DNA from: JAGLTZ01 sp964637695
GTDB lineage: Bacteria; Blakebacterota; Blakebacteria; Blakebacterales; Blakebacteraceae
Assembly: GCA_964637695.1 (NCBI GenBank)
Contig: CAZWVF010000076.1
Span: 1-8,426 of the forward strand
Length of the DNA stretch: 8,426 nt
Direction: 5' to 3'
The position numbers were made by a program, and so were the translations under genes. This document shows, piece by piece, positions 1 through 6,815 of the stretch. Under the pieces are notes generated by a model. It searched no databases and had not been told where the DNA came from. It was given only the letters and a program-made list of their open reading frames with translations. Positions within the stretch are counted from its first letter, which is position 1, and every line of letters begins with the position of its first letter.

Positions 1-3000
1 GGGGGACTCCTCTATCTGAACAGCACTATCGGCAGCGGTCATCTGCTGATCCTCGTAAATGAAATGGTAATGAAAGAGACCGGACTGAAACTGGTCTGGC
101 AGGAGGCTCGCGGGTCATTCCTCTTCAACGTCGTCGCAGAGAAACCGGCACTGCTTATGGCAGATGGGGATACTCTTGTTGAAGCCCGGACGATCAGGAT
201 CGGATTCAGGCCGTGGGCATTAGTGGATGGCGGTATCGTGCTGAACAGAGTGGAGGCCGACGCACCTCTTGTTAACATACCGGCGCTCAGCGGAGGCTCC
301 TCCACGGAAAGAAGCAGGAGTAAACCTGATACCTCGCACAGGCGGGAGGGCAGTCAATCGGGATTGAGGATCAGACGCGTTATCATCCGGAACGGAGAAG
401 TCAGAATCGGGCGACGTGGCGTAATACAAAAGATAAACCGGATCCAGATCAGAGCTTCGCTGCAGATAAATCGTGCAGGAGGACTCCAGATAGATATAGA
501 CAGGTCGCGGGGTACAATTGAGAACTGGGGGATTGTAGTAGAGGATCTGCAGGGCGGTGTGGTTGTTAAAGGAGGGATGGTCTGGCTCCTCGATACAAGG
601 GTCCGAACAAGGGACAGCCGTTTATCTGCAGATGGCTCGATGGACGTATCCAGAGCCGGACGCAGAGGGGCTCTGAAGATTGATCTGACGGCCCGGAACC
701 TGCAGGAATGGTGGCCTGTGCTGGGTGGAGGCTGGATTGGAAGCGGGCCATTCGAGATGGAGGGTTGGCTGCGGGGAAAGCCGTGGAGACCTGAAATCGA
801 ATTCAACGGCAATGGATCGATTGCCGGCATCTCTGTCGAAGGTTTCGGGTTGGAAGGAAGTTACAATCCGGGCAGTTTTGAGGCACAGATATATGGCCGG
901 GGTCCGGCAGCAGATCTGATATATGCGAGCCTGGCGTTGAATCCGGAGAGTGGTAAGGGGTGGTTTGAGATCACTGTAGACTCTCTTCGAATGAACGATA
1001 CCCCCCTGCGAATACCTCTTACTGCCGAGAGAGTGCAGATAGAGCTTCAGATCCAGAGTTTTGACCCTGTTTCCGGTGGGGGTGAGTTGAAGCTTCAGAT
1101 AGAGAATGCGCTCGCATTCGGTGTTGAGATCGACTCCCTGAATGCCGGACTGCAGCTTGGGGATGGGAATATCACAACTGTGGAACCGATTTTTATAGGT
1201 GGAACCGGTTACGGAGTGGAAGCTGACGGGATGATCAGCCGGGACCGGAAGGCGATCGACCTTATCATCAGCGGGATAGCTCACGAACCATCACAACCTC
1301 TGACCCTGATCAATACCGGTATCGAAGGGGGCACAATAGATCTGGGTGCGCGAATCACAGGTGCCATAGCCGATCCAAGCATCAGAGGCGGTATCCAGAT
1401 AAAAGATTTTCAGCGAAAAGGCATCTCCATAGGATACACCGATTTCAGGTTCAACATTGCACAGGTGTTTGGCGCCAGGATCGGCAATTTCGGTGCTGAT
1501 CTGGACAGTGTTCATGTGGCCCCTGATTTTGATCTGCCTGTTGCGGGCCTCGATGGACGGGTAATGGGGAAGACGATTTCCCTTCAGAGGGTGGAAGGTC
1601 TGTGGGCTGAAGGAGAAACCGGTCTGCAGGGGAATATTATCGTATCGAGGGACAGCATAAGAGCCAGGTTCGAAAGCGGACATCTGACACATCACGAAGT
1701 AATATTGAACGACATCAACGGAGAGCTGATATTCAATCCGACCACAGGGGCCGGTTCCTTTGCAATTGCAGCCAACACCAGTGAAGGTACACTCGGCCTG
1801 AGTGGATACAGGGATGCAGAGAACCGCCTCTATGTAAACGGGGATATGGAGAAAATCAGGATCGGGCCTTTCAATCGCACCTTCAACCGGGGCGCCGGCC
1901 GCCTGGATGGCCAGATCAGCGGCATCTTCTCCGGAGAGGTGGGAACTCACGTCGAAGAACTTTCAACAGAGATAACCATTGTAAATCCGACTCTGGCAGG
2001 GCTCACCTACGAAAGCCTGCAGCTGGACGCCGATTACAGGAATGGAGCAGTGCTGGTCAACAGTCTGACTGTTTCAGGAAGTGAAGACGCTGCTTCCGGG
2101 ATCAGAAGTGCGCAACTGGAAGGTACTCTGCTGCTGCCCGGCTCAGAGGTTGGAGGTCAGGAAGGTCAACTGGGTATCGATTTTACGGTAATAGGGATCA
2201 ACCTGGCTGTATTTCAACCCTACCTGGTCGAGCATACACTGACCGGGGAACTTACGTGCGAGATGACAGCCAGGGGCTCCTTTGCAGAGCCCGTACTCGA
2301 CGGGCTGGTTTTCCTCAGTGCCGCACAGGTCGATACCTATCGTGTGGATCAGGTTGTAGCCGGACTCAGATATGACACGGAGAAAATAGAAATCTATGAA
2401 GGGCGCCTCGAATCGATGGATTTCACCGCCACCTTCAGCGGCGAACTCCCATTTCAGCTGAAGTTCTCTCCTCTTCAAGCCCAGCTCGTTTCAACAGGAG
2501 ATCTTCAGATTGAAATCGTGGGTTCGGGCAGTCCGGAGGCGCTGCTTCAGCCGGTCAGCAGGCAGATAGAAAGCGTTGGAGGTGAATTCAATGTCGATGT
2601 GCAGATCGTCGGATCCATCAACGAACCCCGCCTGTCGGGAAACATCAGGCTCGAAAATGGTGAATTGAAACCGGTCGCCCTTGGTCAGGCTGTAGAGGAT
2701 CTGAACATGGACCTGACTCTGAGTGAGGATGCAATCAGGATCGTTTCCTTTACCGGTCGCCTGCCGGGCGGGGTGATCCAGAAATGGTCTATATGGGATC
2801 TGTTCAGGAGGCGTGAAAGTGAGCAGCAGGGCGGTGATTTTTCTCTTTCGGGAGATGTTACGCTAGGAGGCATGGAGGAGCCACGGTTCAACCTGACTTT
2901 CGTCGGGGAGGGCATGGGAATAAGCGATCCGACGGGCAGCCTGGCAGCTGTGCTCGATTCTGACTTAAGGTTCAAAACCCTTGCGGGTAACAATTATCCG

Positions 3001-3728
3001 AGCCTCGAGGGGAATATCGATGTACAGCAGGGTGTGGCCGACGTTGGGCTCCTTCTCGACATGATTAGTGGTACAGGAACTGCACGGAAAGTTGAAGTCG
3101 AAACAGAGGAGGGACTTGAAGCGGATGTTGAAATCGAGATTCCCGGTCGCCTGAGGGTAATCGGAGGTGAGTTCGGTCAGGAATTCGATGTGGAGCTGGA
3201 GGGGAATCTCATCCTGAAGAAGAATCCGAATAGTTCGCCATACCTGCTTGGTTCACTCGAATCTGTTCCAGGCCAGGGTCAGCTGTTCATGCTCTCCAGG
3301 AAATGGTCGATAGACGAAGGAAACATAACCTTCGGCAGTATCGAAGAGATNNNNNNNNNNNNNNNNNNNNNNNNNNNNNNNNNNNNNNNNNNNNNNNNNN
3401 NNNNNNNNNNNNNNNNNNNNNNNNNNNNNNNNNNNNNNNNNNNNNNNNNNTGAACCAGGCTGCCCGCGGGATACTGGGAGTCGACACCTTCGAAATGGAA
3501 GGTATCAGCACACTGGCACAGGGATCATTCAGCGAGAATACACAGGTGAGTGTAGGAAGGTATTTCGGCAATCAGATATATGCCAAGTATGCCCAGTCTC
3601 TGGGCGGTTCGACACCCTGGCTTGAAGTTGGAGTCGAATACCGGCTGTCACGCAGGTTCAGGATAAGTGGAATGAAAGACAGGTTCGGCAGTTACCTGCT
3701 GGAGCTCAAATGGCGTGTCGAGTACTAA
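1..3728 (+). CDS. tamB: TamB-like translocation/assembly module protein (AsmA/DUF490 superfamily), 5' partial, interrupted by assembly gap
   Basis: TamB-family proteins are inner-membrane-anchored, periplasm-spanning beta-taco proteins thought to move lipids or help assemble outer-membrane proteins with an Omp85 partner. Frame 1 is open from base 1, so the start lies upstream. The first codons read GGLLYLNSTIGSGHLLILVN, which looks like the end of the N-terminal membrane anchor plus the family's first amphipathic segment, so probably only some 15-25 residues are missing and the ATG at 64 is internal. About 1,116 codons precede the gap. They are long, low in Cys, rich in Gly and alternating beta-strand pattern (repeated 'GxxxLxGxIxV' style units), as in this family. 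Just before the gap comes the DUF490-type stretch GQGQLFMLSRKWSIDEGNITF. After the gap, frame 0 resumes at 3453 with 91 residues ending VEYRLSRRFRISG...LKWRVEY and TAA at 3726-3728, the typical TamB C-terminus. The 3' end overlaps the Omp85 gene, which supports functional pairing. Family assignment is firm; substrate is unknown. Confidence 0.9.
3351..3450. other. Assembly gap (100 N) inside tamB
   Basis: Exactly 100 undetermined bases, the usual placeholder for a gap of unknown size. The coding frame is 1 before the gap (last complete codon 3346-3348, then 'at') and 0 after it ('n' + 'tg', then aac at 3453). If one continuous gene spans the gap, the true missing length must be 3k+2, whereas 100 is 3k+1. 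The stated length is therefore a placeholder or there is an indel nearby. Confidence 0.97.
3701..3704 (+). promoter_or_regulatory. Ribosome binding site for the Omp85 gene
   Basis: GGAG lies five bases before the ATG at 3710, inside the last codons of tamB. It supports 3710 as the start, because no other plausible start lies between it and the signal-peptide core. Confidence 0.65.
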
Positions 3729-5620
3729 AAGGGGGAATCGGGGTCATCCTGTTCCTGCTCTGGTCAGCACTGCTGCCCGACCGGGTTGAGGCTCAGCGCA
3801 GGGTTGAAGACGTGGTTTTCTCCGGCAACGAGGTGTTCAGCAGCTCTCAGCTCAAATCTATTGTGAGGGTTGATAATCCTGAACTGTGGCTGGTGGTACC
3901 GAGAAAACCGACCTTCAATTATCTGGTCATGGCCAGGGACGTGACCTATCTGAGGGCCTTCTATCGCAACAGGGGCTATCTGCAGTGCATTATCACGGAA
4001 CGCACTGAACCCGTCGGCGACGAAGGTCTCATAATCAATTTCGATGTGGTGGAAGGACCATTGACCGTTCTGCAGCATTTCCAGTTCACCGGTAATGAGC
4101 TGCTGGATGACCAGGAACTGCAGAATTCATTGGAGAGCATCCGGGGATTCCGGTTAAAAAGCGGCGATCCAATCATTGAAGCAGCTATTCAGGCCGGGGC
4201 AGCTGAAGTTCTGCGAAAGTACCAGAGCCGGGGACACTACTTCGCAAGGGTGACTCCTGTTGTAGGCAGGCGCGACTCATTATCCGGCGCCGCTCCGATT
4301 ATCTACAGAATTCAGGAGGGGCCGGTGGTGCGGGTTGAAGACGTGAGGGTGGAGGGGAACAGAACCAGCAAGAGATTCGTGGTGACCAGAGAGGTAACTC
4401 TCGATCCGGGTGACCTTCTCACTGAGGAGGAGCGCAGAGAGAGCCAGCGGCGTCTTTATGCCACTGGAATATTCAGGGCGGTCAGTGTAACGGTGGGTGA
4501 TGTCTCTCCCGATTCAACGACTGCAGTGGTTCTGGTAACGGTCAATGAAAGGCCCACTCGCTATGTGGGAGCCGGGGTCGGGCTTGCCGGAGACGAGCGA
4601 GGCCAGATCAACCTCAGGTTGAGGACTTCTGCACAGTGGGGGCACAGGAACGTATTTGGAACCGGTCGAGCAATTGAGTTGTCCGGGAACTTCGACTTCA
4701 GGGTGGTTACAGCATGGGAGCCTGTTGAAAGTGAACTGGGAGTCAGGTACCTGGAACCGTGGTTCTTCGGTAACCGCACTCCTCTGAATGTCTATTTCGG
4801 CCTGCGTCCCCAGTCTTATGAATCGCACAATGTACGGGAGTTCGCGGCCGAGATCGGACTGTCCAAGGAATTTACAGTCCGCTCGCGTGGTTGGATCAAT
4901 TTCGCTTTCAGAAGAGTTGTCACCGAAGAAAAGATCCGGGTTGTCGATTTCACCAGCAGGGAGAACCTGCGTGGCGTCAACGCGATGATTGAAAGGGACA
5001 ACAGAGATAATATTCTCTCGCCTACCCGGGGCAGCTTCCTCCGTGCCGGCCTTGACGGATATGGCATGCTGGGGCTGGGTGGGCCGGCTTACAGCGTTGC
5101 GACCTTCAGCTGGTCCAGATACCGGTTGCAGGGTTCCAGAACGGTGCTCGCAACGCGTCTGAGATTCGGTTTTGCATACCCGGGCAATAACCTGGCCGAG
5201 GTGCCGATCTTTGACAGATTCTTCGCGGGGGGTGCCTATTCGGTCAGAGGGTACCAGGAACGACAGCTGGGCCCGGTGAGTGCATATGTGGATACGATTT
5301 CAGGAGAAACGATATACCTGCCCAGGGGAGGACAGGCTCTGGCCCTGATAAATGCCGAACTGCGTCGCTCTGGACATTTTGGACCCTTTGGACTGGTCCT
5401 GTTTGTAGATGCCGGGAACGTGTGGGAAACGGTTGAGGAGATGGGCAGGGGTTTCAACCTGGCCCTCTCCACCGGATTCGGCATCTACCTGAACACTCCT
5501 CTGGGACCGGCTCAGATCGGTTATGGGTGGCGTCTGAACAAGTCTCCTGCTGAGAAGAAGTGGAGTGAATACAGGCTCGATCCCGGCGGACTGTATTTTA
5601 CCATTCAGCATGCATTCTGA
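3710..5620 (+). CDS. BamA/TamA-family (Omp85) outer-membrane protein with three POTRA domains
   Basis: Outer-membrane beta-barrel of the Omp85 family, which inserts or translocates proteins, or pairs with TamB. The 636-residue product starts with a signal peptide (positive MACRVLK, hydrophobic 9-22, likely cleavage after VEA at 28). Three POTRA-like repeats follow: about 30-117, 118-205 and 206-283. Each opens with a strand ending 'xxGN' (FSGN 37-40, FTGN 126-129, VEGN 214-217) and ends near 'EGP' or 'NERP'. The barrel occupies about 285-636. It contains the diagnostic loop-6 motif VRGY at 512-515, preceded by FFAGGAYS, and ends in ...YFTIQHAF, with the terminal Phe of the BAM-recognised beta-signal. 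Three POTRAs match TamA (three) better than classical BamA (five), and the upstream neighbour is tamB, so a TamA-like role is favoured. However, many non-proteobacterial lineages pair tamB with a protein annotated BamA, so no symbol is assigned. It overlaps tamB by 19 bp and the maf remnant by 11 bp. Confidence 0.95.
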   Translation: MACRVLKGGIGVILFLLWSALLPDRVEAQRRVEDVVFSGNEVFSSSQLKSIVRVDNPELWLVVPRKPTFNYLVMARDVTYLRAFYRNRGYLQCIITERTEPVGDEGLIINFDVVEGPLTVLQHFQFTGNELLDDQELQNSLESIRGFRLKSGDPIIEAAIQAGAAEVLRKYQSRGHYFARVTPVVGRRDSLSGAAPIIYRIQEGPVVRVEDVRVEGNRTSKRFVVTREVTLDPGDLLTEEERRESQRRLYATGIFRAVSVTVGDVSPDSTTAVVLVTVNERPTRYVGAGVGLAGDERGQINLRLRTSAQWGHRNVFGTGRAIELSGNFDFRVVTAWEPVESELGVRYLEPWFFGNRTPLNVYFGLRPQSYESHNVREFAAEIGLSKEFTVRSRGWINFAFRRVVTEEKIRVVDFTSRENLRGVNAMIERDNRDNILSPTRGSFLRAGLDGYGMLGLGGPAYSVATFSWSRYRLQGSRTVLATRLRFGFAYPGNNLAEVPIFDRFFAGGAYSVRGYQERQLGPVSAYVDTISGETIYLPRGGQALALINAELRRSGHFGPFGLVLFVDAGNVWETVEEMGRGFNLALSTGFGIYLNTPLGPAQIGYGWRLNKSPAEKKWSEYRLDPGGLYFTIQHAF

Positions 5621-5886
5621 GCTGATCCTGGCATCTGGTTCCCCGCGCCGGTATGCAGCGTCAGGCGAACCGATGGACAAGGCAGGTTCTTACGGAATAC
5701 AGGCACGCGTGGCGTTGCTGGTGGAAAGGATCGAAGGGTGTTACTTTAATGCCACGGTTGTTGCGTGACAGGGCACTAAGATTACTGCAGAGGTTGATGC
5801 TGGAGCGCGGTTACGATCCTTCGGTATGGTTGGGGCCCAGCCCTGCAGGGGCCGGGATAAGCCGAAGTTACAGGACAGATAGATGA
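5610..5886 (+). pseudogene. maf: maf remnant (Maf/YhdE-type nucleotide pyrophosphatase), internally deleted and frameshifted
   Basis: Maf proteins (about 190-200 residues) hydrolyse non-canonical or modified nucleoside triphosphates. Here ATG at 5610, overlapping the Omp85 stop by 11 bp, begins the Maf N-terminal signature SELILASGSPRR (residues 3-14). At about 5651/5652 this is joined in frame to the C-terminal signature YAASGEPMDKAGSYGIQ (15-31) and then VERIEGCYFN (38-47). Compared with E. coli YhdE, roughly 120-130 residues between the signatures are absent, including the GADT/catalytic acidic region. Frame 0 then ends with a stray ATVVA and TGA at 5766-5768, giving only 52 residues. From 5749 the +1 frame reads MPRLLRDRALRLLQRL..., which fits the expected '(VVGL)P..LLR.L' Maf tail, and stops with TGA at 5884-5886 in an ATGA overlap with the next gene. 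I infer an ancestral maf whose stop was there, now carrying a large in-frame deletion and a small frameshifting deletion. The product should be catalytically dead. An assembly error is the alternative. The stretch 5769-5882 is this tail, not a true spacer. Confidence 0.85.
5872..5875 (+). promoter_or_regulatory. Ribosome binding site for the rodZ-like gene
   Basis: AGGA (within CAGGACAG) lies seven bases before the ATG at 5883. This is good spacing and fixes the start, together with the ATGA stop/start overlap with the end of the maf remnant. Confidence 0.6.
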
Positions 5887-6815
5887 ATGAAGAAACCGTT
5901 CAGAGCTACGGCGCCTGGATCAGAGAGAGGCGTATGAGCCGTGGTCTGTCTGTAAAACAGGTATCTGCACAGACCCGTATCGACGAACATTACCTGAAAG
6001 CTCTCGAGGCGGGCAACATCGCACTGCTTCCTGAACCTTACATGAGGGCATTTCTGAAGACATATGCCTCCTACCTGGGTCTCGATCCGGGGGAAGCCAT
6101 GCAGCGTTTCGAGGCTTTCCTGAAGGATCAGTCCGATCGCCTCGAAAAAGTACGTGGATCGATGAAGGATCGGGAGGGCAAACGTCAGCAGACCGGCGCT
6201 GCAAACACGAACGATATTGAACGGGAGGTCTCCGAATCCAGGGAAGATTTTAAACCTAAGAGTGAATTGTCGAAACGATCGGGTATGATGCTGGCCGCAG
6301 CCGTCATCGTCGCCTTCGCAGCGATTGTCTATCTTGCAGTTCATTTTACCGGCAGTATTGAACAGGGTGAGGGTCCTTCAGCAACCGAACGGGCGACGCC
6401 GGGTACCGGAAGGGAATATACCCCGCAGCAGCCGGCTGCAGAGGATGAGGAAGAGATCGTGCCTGTTCGGCAACCTCCTCCTCCCCCCGTTGAGCAGCAG
6501 CTGGAGGTGCACCTTCTGACAGCTGAAGCTCTGGAGGAGACATGGATGGAGGCAAGGGTGGACGGCCGGTTGACCGTCAGCCGGATTGTTCCGATCGGCA
6601 ATACCCTGGAGCTGGCATTCGCCGATACCCTTGAGCTGCGTCTGGGCAAGAACCGCGGCATGAGATTGATCCTGAACGGGGAGGAACTAACGGATCTCGG
6701 ACCTCCCGGTATGGTGCTTCACCTGCTTGTCACCCGGGAGGGTGTAGCAGAACGAAGATTGACATATCCACCAGAAACCATTCCGCCGATTCTGAATATT
6801 CCACCCTGCCTGTGA
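5883..6815 (+). CDS. rodZ: RodZ-like protein: HTH_25 domain, single transmembrane segment, DUF4115-like periplasmic domain
   Basis: RodZ couples the MreB cytoskeleton to the wall-elongation machinery and sets cell shape. The 310-residue product has the full family architecture. A Cro/C1-like helix-turn-helix of the HTH_25 type spans about 8-68 (YGAWIRERRMSRGLSVKQVS, TRIDEHYLKALEAG, then PEPYMRAFLKTYASYLGLDP). A charged cytoplasmic linker follows at about 80-132. One membrane helix at 134-155 (MMLAAAVIVAFAAIVYLAV) is preceded by Lys-Arg at 131-132, consistent with N-in topology. A Pro/Glu-rich periplasmic linker at about 160-206 includes PPPPP at 198-202. A DUF4115-like beta domain at about 207-287 shows ETWMEARVDG, LRLGKNRGMRLILNG and LGPPGMV. 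A short Pro-rich tail ends PPCL. The gene starts in an ATGA overlap with the maf remnant and ends in a GTGA overlap with priA, so it is probably translationally coupled on both sides. RodZ is favoured over a DNA-binding regulator because of the membrane helix and DUF4115-like domain. Confidence 0.88.
   Translation: MNEETVQSYGAWIRERRMSRGLSVKQVSAQTRIDEHYLKALEAGNIALLPEPYMRAFLKTYASYLGLDPGEAMQRFEAFLKDQSDRLEKVRGSMKDREGKRQQTGAANTNDIEREVSESREDFKPKSELSKRSGMMLAAAVIVAFAAIVYLAVHFTGSIEQGEGPSATERATPGTGREYTPQQPAAEDEEEIVPVRQPPPPPVEQQLEVHLLTAEALEETWMEARVDGRLTVSRIVPIGNTLELAFADTLELRLGKNRGMRLILNGEELTDLGPPGMVLHLLVTREGVAERRLTYPPETIPPILNIPPCL

Noticed and set aside
622..1284. 220-codon antisense open frame inside tamB
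   Set aside because: No recognisable domain, no ribosome site, and composition typical of the complement of a coding gene. The other antisense frames in tamB (354-830, 1291-1950, 2143-2478) look the same.
64..3453. TamB reading frame as a complete gene from ATG 64 to TGA 3451-3453
   Set aside because: The frame is open and family-like upstream of 64, so the true start is outside the window. The TGA is produced by the placeholder gap length, and the real C-terminus is recognisable in frame 0 to 3728.
5631..5672. Homologous repeats as the cause of the maf deletion
   Set aside because: The ASGSP and ASGEP coding stretches are similar, but both copies remain on the two sides of the junction, so recombination between them cannot explain the loss.
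5653..5748. +1 frame upstream of the Maf tail as the N-terminus of a separate 77-residue protein
   Set aside because: This part overlaps the clear Maf C-terminal signature in frame 0 and reads as Trp/Arg-rich nonsense; only the portion from about 5749 makes sense, as the displaced Maf tail.
5832..5853. Possible hairpin (GGCCC ... GGGCC, around the palindrome ccctgcaggg) before rodZ
   Set aside because: The stem is only about five base pairs, there is no T-run, and it lies inside the maf tail; not a credible terminator, and a regulatory role cannot be supported.
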